Shown: piece by piece, positions 54,815 through 64,000 of the stretch | How the letters are laid out: every line of letters begins with the position of its first letter | How positions within the stretch are numbered: the first letter of the stretch is position 1 | From: Treponema sp. | Lineage (GTDB): Bacteria; Spirochaetota; Spirochaetia; Treponematales; Breznakiellaceae | Direction: 5' to 3' | DNA length: 64,000 nt | Assembly (NCBI GenBank): GCA_009780855.1 | Contig: WQZG01000008.1 | Coordinates: 1-64,000, forward strand | Position numbers and translations under genes: made by a program | The notes under the pieces: generated by a model | What the model was told of the DNA's origin: nothing | The model's input: only the letters and a program-made list of their open reading frames with translations | Databases searched by the model: none

Positions 54815-55615
54815 ATGAAACTAAAAACCAAGATACTGGTAGACCAGTTTGCCAAAATTATTTCGGAATGGCCCGGCGTTGAATGTATTTCAATAAATGA
54901 ATCCGCCAAATCAGATACATTGGATCCGTATTTCGCGCTTATACTGGATATTTATTATAACGGTACGATTCCGAATTCCGCGGAGCGCCGTAAAATGTAC
55001 GGCGGCGATGTGGCGGCTTTTGAAAGTTCGGCGGGGCGCTCCCACGGCAGGACCGGCGAAAGCAAGGACCGTTTCCTGGTCAAGGACCTGCCGGTCCGCA
55101 TGGAATACAAACCGTGCAAGTTAATCGAACAGAGCATCAATATCGCGGATTCCAAACTGGGTTCAATCTGGCTTATCAAGGATTCCGGAACTTACGGTTT
55201 CTACAGACTGTCCAAGGGCGAAGTAATATTTTCCAGAACCGACTGGATCGACAATCTCCGCAAAAGAATGGATAATTTCAGCGATGAATTTTGGCGGCTT
55301 ATGAGGAACGCCCATCAGTCAAAAATGGAGCACTTCCTGTCGGATTTGGGAGCCGCGGTAATCCACAAGGATGATTTCAATTACCTGATCTCGGCGGCTG
55401 GTTTTATCAAAAGCGCCTGCCTTACGCTCTTCTGCATTAATCATCGCTTCGAACCATCCCACAGGGCCTATTCCAAACAGGTTCTTGAACTGCCTGTACT
55501 GCCTGAATCTTTCAGAGCCTCGCTCAAAACCTTCCTGCGTCAGGATCAGGAAGTCGGGCCGGAAAGAAGCTATACCATAGCAAAACTGATCGCCAAAGGG
55601 ATCATAAGTCTTTGA
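54815..55615 (+). CDS. Hypothetical conserved protein
   Basis: Intact ORF, MKLKTKILVDQFAKIISEWPG. Confidence 0.6.
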   Translation: MKLKTKILVDQFAKIISEWPGVECISINESAKSDTLDPYFALILDIYYNGTIPNSAERRKMYGGDVAAFESSAGRSHGRTGESKDRFLVKDLPVRMEYKPCKLIEQSINIADSKLGSIWLIKDSGTYGFYRLSKGEVIFSRTDWIDNLRKRMDNFSDEFWRLMRNAHQSKMEHFLSDLGAAVIHKDDFNYLISAAGFIKSACLTLFCINHRFEPSHRAYSKQVLELPVLPESFRASLKTFLRQDQEVGPERSYTIAKLIAKGIISL

Positions 55616-57378
55616 AATTTTTCCCGCAAAAACTGAGTCATATTTTTCAAAAAAATCAAATCCGTCATTCCGGTATTCTAATTATTTTGGCTGTATCTTT
55701 ATCTTTTTTATCTTGTACCTACAGGGCGCCTTTTACATTTTGGGACGGCCTGGATTCGGGCTCTGTTTTATACACGGTGTCAAAGAACTCCGGGCTGGGC
55801 AGCCTTCCGCTGTCGTCAGAGGGAAAACTGGAATACGATTTAACAGGATTTCAGAACTTAAAAAATAACTACGCCCTGCAGATAAATTATTCCCTGCAGA
55901 ACGAAACGCCGTATAACAATGCGGCCCAAAATGAAGTCTTGAATGGAAAGGCCGTACTGGTAATTGCCGGCCTCTCTTGGGAACTGCCCCTGGATTTTTC
56001 TTTTTTGGGGAAAAAAGTTTTTAAAAACATCAGTTATACAGTGCCGCTCGTACCGGGTACAATTGAAAAAATCACGGTTAACTGGATCCCGCAGGATCCA
56101 AAATCAACCGGAGAAAAATCTTTTTTAAAAATCAACAGCATAAAACTGACATCTCCCTGGTACGGAGTATCTTTTGCCGGGGACAATACCGCCATAAGCT
56201 TAAGCCCATTTGTTTATTATAAAGACGGAGCTCTGGTAATTGATCCGCCGCAGTCCGCATTTTTTGGCGGAGACCTGGACATAAAATTTATTAACGCCGG
56301 TAAAATCACGATTGAGGGCGGCGCAAAAGGCGATCCGGGTTATTTTAAAATAGAAGGCGATAATAAAAATGCAGTTTTTATACCCGGACAGCTAATATCG
56401 CAGGGCCCCATAAAAATTAACGGGCCTGAAATTTACAGCGCGGCGCTGGCCCCGGATTTGCAGGCATGGCCGACGTCGGCAGAACCGGTGGCTGCCGGGC
56501 AAACGGCTGCCGGACAAATAACAGCCGATCCGATAACTGCCGATCCGGGCCTGATTATAAACTGGCCGCAGGAGAAGTGGAGGGACAAGCGTTACGAAGT
56601 ATTCCGCTGGGACGGTTTTCCTTCGGTATTGATTTTTGACATGGCCGATTACGATATCCAGGACAGGTTTTTAAAAAGGCTCGCCTTCTTCGCGGAGAAA
56701 GCCGGGTTCACCGGCCGGCTTCCTGCTGACAGCGAGATTGCCGGTTTACACGGATGGAATGCCCACGATTACCGCAGCGAAACGCTTGCTGCTTTTTATA
56801 ACCTTGCCGAAACTACCAAATTCCCGCTGCTGCCGGAGGAGCGCGAACTGGAGACTATCCTGTTCAATAACGGAATAATTGTGCGCAGTCAGTCAGGAAT
56901 TATTGCAGGCAGCGGAGCCATTATTTCGATTACAAGGGAATCCGAAGATTATCTGCGCAGCCTTTTTATCAACCACGAAGGTTTCCACGGGATTTATTTT
57001 ACGGACGCTGATTTCAGGGAATTCTGCAAACAAAGATGGCAAAAACTCGCGCCGGTACCCCGTGCATTTATTCTTTCCTACTTTGATTACCAGGCCTACG
57101 ACACAAAAGACAATTATCTGGTAATCAACGAATTTATGGCCCATATAATGCAGCAGCCGGTATCCGGAGCGGAAAAATATTTTGGGGAAACCCTGGCCGG
57201 CAGAATTGACGCATCCTCCTGGCGCAGAACCGTACTGCCGCCCAAAGACGAAGCCACCGGAACCTGGCCGGAACTGGGCATTGCGTTCCGCACCGAAGCT
57301 GAAGCTTTATCCGCATACGTAAATCAGCGCTGGGGGCTGGCCGCGGGCCGGGTCAGAACTTTAACGCTTACAAGATAA
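55612..57378 (+). CDS. Hypothetical lipoprotein/exported protein
   Basis: Lipobox LSFLSCTYR; NHEGFHGIYF protease-like HExxH-type context. Confidence 0.6.
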   Translation: MKFFPQKLSHIFQKNQIRHSGILIILAVSLSFLSCTYRAPFTFWDGLDSGSVLYTVSKNSGLGSLPLSSEGKLEYDLTGFQNLKNNYALQINYSLQNETPYNNAAQNEVLNGKAVLVIAGLSWELPLDFSFLGKKVFKNISYTVPLVPGTIEKITVNWIPQDPKSTGEKSFLKINSIKLTSPWYGVSFAGDNTAISLSPFVYYKDGALVIDPPQSAFFGGDLDIKFINAGKITIEGGAKGDPGYFKIEGDNKNAVFIPGQLISQGPIKINGPEIYSAALAPDLQAWPTSAEPVAAGQTAAGQITADPITADPGLIINWPQEKWRDKRYEVFRWDGFPSVLIFDMADYDIQDRFLKRLAFFAEKAGFTGRLPADSEIAGLHGWNAHDYRSETLAAFYNLAETTKFPLLPEERELETILFNNGIIVRSQSGIIAGSGAIISITRESEDYLRSLFINHEGFHGIYFTDADFREFCKQRWQKLAPVPRAFILSYFDYQAYDTKDNYLVINEFMAHIMQQPVSGAEKYFGETLAGRIDASSWRRTVLPPKDEATGTWPELGIAFRTEAEALSAYVNQRWGLAAGRVRTLTLTR

Positions 57379-57387
57379 AATCAATTC

Positions 57388-57996
57388 CTAAAAATCCAGC
57401 TCAGGCCTGAACCTGTAACGCCTGGTTTTGTAATCTTCGTAAGCGTTGATCCCGGCGTTAAAACGGCGTTCTGCGTCAAGGCTGGTCACAGGGCCGTGGC
57501 CGGGAAAAACCGAATAATCGCCGGGCAGCGAAAGAATGCTGGTCCTTAAAGCGGTCATCTGGTTAACCGATCCGTAAATGCTTGACGTGCTCCCGACAAG
57601 GCCGGCCGTCATTACATCGCCGGTAAAAAGCATGCGGTCTGTTTTAAAAACCGCGGAATCTACGGAATGGCCCGGAACCGAAATTATTTCGATTTTAAAA
57701 GGACCGATCCTGAGCGTTTCGCCGTTCCTTATTAGTATGGTTTTATAATCATAAATGGCCGGACTCTGACTGTAAATATCAACATCGTAAATACGTTTAA
57801 GCGTAGAAAGGCCGTGTACGTGGTTGGGATGATTGTGGGTTATAAGCACTCCGGCGAGGGTATAATCGTTTTCTTCAATGCTGTTAAGAATTGCCCTTTC
57901 CATGCTTCCCGGATCGATTATGAGGGCCTGTTTATCAAGACCCAATACATAACAGTTGCAGAAACCAAAAGAACAAAAATGGATGTACAGATTCAA
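57388..57996 (-). CDS. Metallo-beta-lactamase-fold hydrolase
   Basis: LITHNHPNHVHG, VPGHSVDSAV, FTGDVM, FPGHGPV. Confidence 0.9.
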   Translation of the reverse strand: MNLYIHFCSFGFCNCYVLGLDKQALIIDPGSMERAILNSIEENDYTLAGVLITHNHPNHVHGLSTLKRIYDVDIYSQSPAIYDYKTILIRNGETLRIGPFKIEIISVPGHSVDSAVFKTDRMLFTGDVMTAGLVGSTSSIYGSVNQMTALRTSILSLPGDYSVFPGHGPVTSLDAERRFNAGINAYEDYKTRRYRFRPELDF

Positions 57997-58586
57997 CCCA
58001 GCTCCTCCATTTCAAAAACGGCCTCCGCAGTATTGGAAGACTTAAACACAACATTTTCCCCGATGTATTTGGAAAAGTTAACAGTCTTTAAATTACAGTT
58101 TATAAAACTGGTATTGCTGACAGCACTTGCGATAAAACGGCTGTTGTACAAATCGTTGTTGTTAAAAAGCGTGTCTGAAATTTTTGAGCCTGAAAAATTT
58201 ATATCCATAAGTTCGGACCCGTCGAATTTACAGCCTGTAATTTCTGAACCCGCAAATGACAGGTAGCGGAAATCAACTTCCAAAAAATCACAGGAAATAA
58301 AAACGGCAAAATCAAAAAAAACCTGCTGCATGGAGCACGAGCTGAATTTACAGCCGCTGAATAAAGCGCCGCCGAATCCGCATCCGCAGAAATTTCTTCC
58401 GGAAAAATCAACACCGTTAAATTGAAGCCCCTGGGCGTTCAGATCCCTGATCATTTTTTGCCGCAGGATATTGTCCCCTGCGCGTTTTCCTTCTTCCAGG
58501 GGATTTACAAGATGTGCGGCGCAGAGAGCAGAACCGTCAACGGCGGGTCTTCCGCATCCCGCGGCGCAGGGAGTAATGACAAACAT
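57993..58586 (-). CDS. Pentapeptide-repeat protein
   Basis: Repeated A(D/N)LxF-type pentapeptides. Confidence 0.8.
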   Translation of the reverse strand: MFVITPCAAGCGRPAVDGSALCAAHLVNPLEEGKRAGDNILRQKMIRDLNAQGLQFNGVDFSGRNFCGCGFGGALFSGCKFSSCSMQQVFFDFAVFISCDFLEVDFRYLSFAGSEITGCKFDGSELMDINFSGSKISDTLFNNNDLYNSRFIASAVSNTSFINCNLKTVNFSKYIGENVVFKSSNTAEAVFEMEELG

Positions 58587-58649
58587 GCTTTATTATATTA
58601 AGGATTTTTCATATTGAGTAGAGCGGCTTGCCTGTAGTAATATAATTTT

Positions 58650-58940
58650 ATGTGCTGGTACTGCGGTTCTCCGGTAAATTACGATGGGCCAATAGGACGT
58701 TCTCTGGTCTGCCCTGACTGCGGAAAAGATCTCCGCTGCTGCGGCAACTGCCGTCACTTCCTGAGGGCAGAAAAAAGCTGCGCCGAACCCCAGGGTGAAA
58801 ATCCCGCGGACAGGGAACGCGCCAACTTCTGCGACTGGTTCAGCCTCAACCCAAAATTCAAAACTGCCACAGCAGGTGAAAAGTCTGCCGCAAAAGCAGC
58901 AGACGCCGCGAAGGCGGCATTCAACAATTTGTTTAAGTAA
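58650..58940 (+). CDS. Zinc-ribbon hypothetical protein
   Basis: CWYCGSP, CPDCGKDLRCCGNCRHF. Confidence 0.7.
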   Translation: MCWYCGSPVNYDGPIGRSLVCPDCGKDLRCCGNCRHFLRAEKSCAEPQGENPADRERANFCDWFSLNPKFKTATAGEKSAAKAADAAKAAFNNLFK

Positions 58941-58941
58941 A

Positions 58942-59799
58942 ATGGATAACCGCCCGGTTCTTTTTTACGATTCAGGCATAGGCGGCCTTTGTTACGGCCT
59001 CGCTTTCCATTCCCGCAATCCGGCAGAGGCCCTGGTATGCCTTGGGGACAGACAGAATTTTCCTTACGGAAAAAAATCAAAAGCGGAACTTATAAACATT
59101 ACGGCCTCGCTGACAAAAAAAATTATTACAATGTACAATCCCAAAATAATGGCTGTGGCCTGCAACGCCGCATCGGTTTCAGCGCTTGCCGAACTCCGCG
59201 CGGCTTTTCCGGCGCTGCCTATTGTGGGAACAGTCCCCGCGATCAAACCGGCGGTTAGTTCAAGCGTAAAACGGCGGATTGGGGTTCTGGGAACGCAGCG
59301 CACGGCTTCCGATCCTTACATCGCAGAATTGGTAAAAAAATTCGGACCGGACTGCGCGGTCGTAAACATCGCGGCGCCGGAACTGGTTGAATTTATCGAA
59401 CATCGCTGGACCGACGCGGCAGACAGCGAAAAATTTAATACAGCAAAAAAATATATCGATAAATTCCGTGACTCAGGCGCGGACGCTGTTGTATTGTCCT
59501 GCACACATTTTCTGTTCCTAAAAGAAGAATTTTGCCGGGCCGCCGGAAACGAAATTACAATTTACGATTCCCTGGACGGCATCTGCAGCCGCTTGGAATT
59601 TTTGCTTGACAGCCGCAGTCTCCGCTGCGGCAGCGGCAGCTTAAATAATGATAACGGCAGCGCCAGTTGCGGCGCCAGTTGCGGCGCCAGTTGCGGCAGC
59701 GGGCAGCAGCCGGTAATGGCAATAACCGGCGGCAATGCGGCCGAACCATATTGGGAAAAGCTGGCCGGCCTTTTTGGCTTAAAACTTGAATTAATATGA
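58942..59799 (+). CDS. murI: Glutamate racemase
   Basis: VLFYDSGIGGLCYGLAF; VACNAASVSAL; LSCTHFLFL. Confidence 0.9.
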   Translation: MDNRPVLFYDSGIGGLCYGLAFHSRNPAEALVCLGDRQNFPYGKKSKAELINITASLTKKIITMYNPKIMAVACNAASVSALAELRAAFPALPIVGTVPAIKPAVSSSVKRRIGVLGTQRTASDPYIAELVKKFGPDCAVVNIAAPELVEFIEHRWTDAADSEKFNTAKKYIDKFRDSGADAVVLSCTHFLFLKEEFCRAAGNEITIYDSLDGICSRLEFLLDSRSLRCGSGSLNNDNGSASCGASCGASCGSGQQPVMAITGGNAAEPYWEKLAGLFGLKLELI

Positions 59800-60713
59800 A
59801 AGCCCTGGTTTTGCGCGGATCAAGAAACCTGTTCACAGTAAGGACCGGCGATGGAGAAACCGAATGCCGGATCAAGGGAAAGGTGTTAAAAGACGCGGAA
59901 GGTTATTATAATCCCCTGGCGCCCGGAGATATCGTAGAAATCGAAGACGGCCTAATCATTGGCCTTGAAAAAAGAAAAAATCATTTTGCCAGGTTTAACC
60001 AGAAAGGCCAGGCGCCCCAGATACTTGCGGCCAATGCGGATTTGGCGCTTTGCATGACAACTGCCGCAAGCCCGCCGTTCCGTCCGCGCTTCCTGGACAG
60101 GCTGCTGCTGGAAACCGATTACTCCGGAATCAGCGCGGTGATAATCTGCAACAAATACGATTTGGCCGATGAATTTGATCCCGATGTTGAAGAGAGACTC
60201 CAGGACTTTAAGCGAATAGGTTTTACAGTTCTGCGCATTTCCGCAAAAACCGGCCTGGGCGTGGATGAATTAAAAAATTTAATCAGCGGAAAGGTCTGTG
60301 TAATATGCGGCCAGTCCGGAGTCGGTAAATCTACCTTGATAAAAAAACTTATTCCCGGTATCGAAATAAAGACCGGGGCACTAAACGAAAAATACGGCAG
60401 GGGCAATCATACGACAATTCAGACTTCGCTTTACGGTTTGCCGGACGGTAAAACATTTATTATCGACACACCTGGATTCAGGCGGTTTGCCCCGGAGCGC
60501 ATCGAGCCCAGGGACCTTATTTTATATATGCGCGAATTCGCCCCGCTGGCAGGCAAATGCAGTTACGGCCTTTCCTGCTGCCACATTACCGAACCCGGCT
60601 GCAAGATCATGGAAGCGGTGCAGGCCGGAGTAATTCACGAGGACCGTTACGAAAGTTTTCTGCGTATCCGGGACGAAATGGCAGGAACGGAAACGTATCC
60701 TGATAATGACTAG
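59796..60713 (+). CDS. rsgA: Ribosome small subunit-dependent GTPase A
   Basis: CGQSGVGKSTLIKKL; circularly permuted GTPase, C-terminal Zn-binding CSYGLSCCHITEPGC. Confidence 0.93.
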   Translation: MKALVLRGSRNLFTVRTGDGETECRIKGKVLKDAEGYYNPLAPGDIVEIEDGLIIGLEKRKNHFARFNQKGQAPQILAANADLALCMTTAASPPFRPRFLDRLLLETDYSGISAVIICNKYDLADEFDPDVEERLQDFKRIGFTVLRISAKTGLGVDELKNLISGKVCVICGQSGVGKSTLIKKLIPGIEIKTGALNEKYGRGNHTTIQTSLYGLPDGKTFIIDTPGFRRFAPERIEPRDLILYMREFAPLAGKCSYGLSCCHITEPGCKIMEAVQAGVIHEDRYESFLRIRDEMAGTETYPDND

Positions 60714-60736
60714 CCTTAAATGATAATTGAGCGTAC

Positions 60737-63208
60737 ATGAACGAAAAAACAATCAAATTGTTGGAATATGACATTATCCGCAGCCGGGCCGCCTCCTGCG
60801 CCATGAGCGCGGAAGCCGGAGCCGTCATCCTGAACGAAGATCCCCTAAGCGATAACGAAGGCGCCATGCGCCTCAGGGAGCTTGTGTCGGCGTGCCTTGG
60901 CCGGATGTATTCAACAGACGAAGAAAAACGGGACAGCATCCCGGACATAAGCGGCTTGCTGCCAAAGCTGGATGTTGACGGGGCTGTTCTGGAAATTGAC
61001 GAAGTCTACGCGTTAGGTCTTTTTATCGACAGGGGAGAAACTTTGCGGACCTGGATCGGGAAATCCAACCAGAAGCCGGGCCAGGCAAATCCGGCGGAGC
61101 AGGAGAACCCCATAAGCATCACGGCCGCGCGGCTGCCCGATGTAAAACCAATTGCGGCCCAGATATTCCGCGTTCTGGATAAAGATGGTAACCTGCGCGA
61201 CCTGCCGGAATTCCAGGCCTACCGCCGCCGTATACTGGCCCTGACCAAGGAACTGGAAAGCGCCGGCGCGAAGTTCACTTCAAATGATGATACCCGGCGG
61301 ATGCTGCAGTCCCTTGTGCCTTCACAGCGGGACGGCCGCATGGTGCTCGCGGTCAAGGCCAACTACCGCGGCCGCATACGGGGCATAGTACACGAAGTAT
61401 CATCAACCGGACAAACCCTTTTTGTGGAACCGGAAGAAGTGGTCGAGAAAAACAACGATCTGTTAATTGAAAAACGCGGGCTGGACGCCGAGATCCGCCG
61501 CGTATTGCGCGAGCTTACAGGCAAAATCGCGGCGGAAAGAGAAAAAATAAATGAATTTCATACAGGTATTATTTATCTGGAAACGATCCGGGCCAGGGCG
61601 CGTTACGGATTTGAGACCCGCGGGATTTTTGCCCAGGAAGGCGAAGCAATTATTTTAAAAAAAGCCCGCCATCCGCTTTTGGGGTCAAAAGCCATACCCC
61701 TGGATTTTTCGCTCGCGCAGGATAAACGCACCGTAATAATTACCGGACCCAATACCGGCGGAAAAACCGTCGCGTTAAAAACAGCGGGCCTATTAGCAAT
61801 GATGAACCAGAGCGGCCTGCCGGTTCCGGCCGAACTGGGCACTACCCTGCCCTGCTTTGACGGAATCTACGCGGACATCGGCGACGAGCAGTCCATCAGC
61901 CAGTCCCTTTCAACCTTCTCAAGCCACATGACAAACATCGCGGACATTCTTTCAAAAGCCGGATCCAAATCCCTGGTTCTGCTGGACGAACTCGGCTCTG
62001 GCACAGATCCCCAGGAAGGAACTGCGATCGCGATGTCCATACTCGATCATTTTATCGAACTAAAATCCAGGCTCATAATAACTACCCACCACGGCATACT
62101 CAAAAACTACGGCTACACCAGGGAAGGCGCAGAGAACGCTTCCATGGAATTCGACGGCAGGACCCTGGCGCCGACTTTCCGGATTGTGATGGGAATACCC
62201 GGAGAAAGCCGGGCCCTTGATATCGCGGAACGCAACGGCCTTCCTTCAGAAATAATAAAAAAAGCCAGGAATTATCTGGCGGAAGAACAGGCGGACATAA
62301 GCGCGCTTATCGAAGGTTTAAGAAAAAAACACAAAGAGCTGGACGCCGCGATGGAAGAAGGCAGAGCAGAAGAAGAGCAGCTAAGGGAAGAAAGGCGCAG
62401 GGCCGACCTCAAGGAACTAAGGCTGCGCCAGAAGGAACTGCAGCTCAAGAGCGGGACCGCGACAAGCCTTCACCTGTTGCTGGAAGAAAGCCGTGTCAAG
62501 CTTGAAAACCTTGTCCGCGAACTTAAAGAAGGCGAAATTACACGGGATAAAACACTTAAGGTAAAAGAGTTCCTGTCCGGCTTTGAAGAAAGTGTTGATG
62601 CCGAAAACGCCGAACTTGAAGCTGAAGAAAAAATTTTCAGGGAGGAACAGCGCCGGCTCACGGAGCAGGAAAATGAGCTGTTCCGGAACGGTTATGGGAA
62701 AAAAGTATTTAAGCCGGGAATGGAAGTTCTTGCCGGAGAGAACCGGCGCAGGGGCCGGATCATAAGGCAAGATAAAAAAGGTAAAAAAGAAGAACCGCAG
62801 TCTGTACGCTGGATAGTCGAAATTGGTTCGCTCAAGATGAGTTTTGATGAAACAGAAATGTCGCCTGCGCCATCAATGGGGAAAGCCGGTATAAAAACCG
62901 GCGCCAATGCCGCTGCACCAGCCGCAGACTGGGCCGCCGATCTTGCGCCCGCAGCTCCCGCGCGCATGGAAATCAACCTGCTGGGCATGCGCGCCGACGA
63001 AGCCCTGGACGTCCTGCGCCGCCAGATTGACGCGGCTGTCCTTGCCGGCATGGGCAGCTTTTCGGTAGTCCACGGCAAAGGCGACGGCATACTGCAAAAG
63101 ACAGTCCACGATTACCTAAAGAACGAAAAAGCCGTTGCCGACTACTTTTTCTCGCGCCCCGAACTCGGCGGATTTGGCCGGACCGAGGTTACTCTTAATT
63201 TACCCTAA
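60737..63208 (+). CDS. mutS2: Endonuclease MutS2
   Basis: ITGPNTGGKTVALKTAGLLAMM; C-terminal Smr domain VVHGKGDGILQKTVHDYL. Confidence 0.93.
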   Translation: MNEKTIKLLEYDIIRSRAASCAMSAEAGAVILNEDPLSDNEGAMRLRELVSACLGRMYSTDEEKRDSIPDISGLLPKLDVDGAVLEIDEVYALGLFIDRGETLRTWIGKSNQKPGQANPAEQENPISITAARLPDVKPIAAQIFRVLDKDGNLRDLPEFQAYRRRILALTKELESAGAKFTSNDDTRRMLQSLVPSQRDGRMVLAVKANYRGRIRGIVHEVSSTGQTLFVEPEEVVEKNNDLLIEKRGLDAEIRRVLRELTGKIAAEREKINEFHTGIIYLETIRARARYGFETRGIFAQEGEAIILKKARHPLLGSKAIPLDFSLAQDKRTVIITGPNTGGKTVALKTAGLLAMMNQSGLPVPAELGTTLPCFDGIYADIGDEQSISQSLSTFSSHMTNIADILSKAGSKSLVLLDELGSGTDPQEGTAIAMSILDHFIELKSRLIITTHHGILKNYGYTREGAENASMEFDGRTLAPTFRIVMGIPGESRALDIAERNGLPSEIIKKARNYLAEEQADISALIEGLRKKHKELDAAMEEGRAEEEQLREERRRADLKELRLRQKELQLKSGTATSLHLLLEESRVKLENLVRELKEGEITRDKTLKVKEFLSGFEESVDAENAELEAEEKIFREEQRRLTEQENELFRNGYGKKVFKPGMEVLAGENRRRGRIIRQDKKGKKEEPQSVRWIVEIGSLKMSFDETEMSPAPSMGKAGIKTGANAAAPAADWAADLAPAAPARMEINLLGMRADEALDVLRRQIDAAVLAGMGSFSVVHGKGDGILQKTVHDYLKNEKAVADYFFSRPELGGFGRTEVTLNLP

Positions 63209-63438
63209 GGATTTTCCCCCCAAGGAATTTACCGCGAACCTTGGATACGAAGAGTTTCTCACGAAGCTCACGGGGGCACGGAGTATAACGGAAAAGAGAA
63301 AGGAGAAATTAAAAATTCGCTCTTTGGCGTATAAAATAATTCAAAATGCAGAACATACAGCCAAAACCATGCTGTTGTTGGTGTCAGTCACCTGAATTGA
63401 TTGAAATTTTCTCCTTTTTACTGTATATTAGAGGGACG

Positions 63439-63700
63439 TATGATTATAACACAGATTGTAGAAATACCGGAGAGCAGAGAAATTATTCTGAAAGTTCCCC
63501 GGGAAATTCCGGCTGGGCTAACAAAAATAATCGTCCAATTCCCCATTAAGGAAACCTCGGTTAAAGAAACCGCAGCCAAAAGACGCATGACCGAAGCGGA
63601 AGAAATGGAATATATCAATAACAACATTGAATGGCTTACCAAAGAAGCCCTGGATAATCTTTCATACCAAAACTTAGCTCTGGATGACATGGAAGAATGA
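63439..63700 (+). CDS. Putative antitoxin
   Basis: Small ORF overlapping by ATGA with the MazF/PemK-like gene. Confidence 0.55.
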
Positions 63701-64000
63701 AACGAGGCGACTTGTACAAGGTCTATAAGGGGAATAAAGATGACCCAAAAGATTTTCGTGTTTATTTGGTTGTTTCCAGACAGATGCTGATTGACACACA
63801 ATTTCCCACTGTAATCTGCGCTCCGGTCCGTACCAAGTATGGCGGCCTTCCTACCCAAGTAGAGATTGGCGTAACCGAGGGGCTCAAGCATGACAGCGCT
63901 GTCTATTGCGACGATCTCATCAGTCTCCGCAAGTCCATGCTCACTGATTACGTTGGGCAGCTCTCCAAAGAAAAAATGGAAGAAGTTAATTCTGCTCTCC
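63697..64000 (+). CDS. MazF/PemK-like toxin (truncated by window end)
   Basis: MKRGDLYKVYKGNKDDPKDFRVYLVVSRQMLIDTQFPTVICAPVRTKYGG. Confidence 0.7.
   Translation, partial: MKRGDLYKVYKGNKDDPKDFRVYLVVSRQMLIDTQFPTVICAPVRTKYGGLPTQVEIGVTEGLKHDSAVYCDDLISLRKSMLTDYVGQLSKEKMEEVNSAL

Overview
The window is spirochaete-type chromosome (Treponema-like: FlaA flagellar sheath protein, spiro-SPASM-like protein, xseA/xseB/mutL/murI/rsgA/mutS2 block) carrying an integrated prophage of about 39.7 kb. The prophage is bounded by a 24-bp perfect direct repeat (7161-7184 and 46877-46900), and the repeat core is the last codons of the spiro-SPASM gene. The morphogenesis module is short-tailed and resembles Bordetella phage BPP-1/T7: terminase, portal, scaffold, capsid, capsid cement, tail tubular proteins, internal virion proteins and a giant polyvalent protein. 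Most notable observation: at the left end, a tyrosine recombinase (7306-8346) is followed by four tandem, start-codon-less but open cassettes (8375-9433). Each encodes an alternative C-terminal domain of the oppositely oriented, convergent tail-fibre gene (9430-10800, Mtd_N-like N-terminus). Each cassette, and the matching point in the fibre gene, begins at C(C/G)TTATGATGG. The cassette copies are inverted relative to the fibre copy and in the same codon phase, so one inversion could splice any cassette onto the fibre. This looks like a shufflon-type switch of phage tropism. Other points of note: in-frame TAA codons in TerL and the primase, a -1 frameshift in the polyvalent protein, a deeply overlapping spanin-like gene pair, an iteron-like GTAGTACT array, matching putative integrase arm sites at both prophage ends, and a G-rich heptamer microsatellite inside an amidase signal-peptide region. 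Family assignments come from reading the protein sequences; no database search was run.
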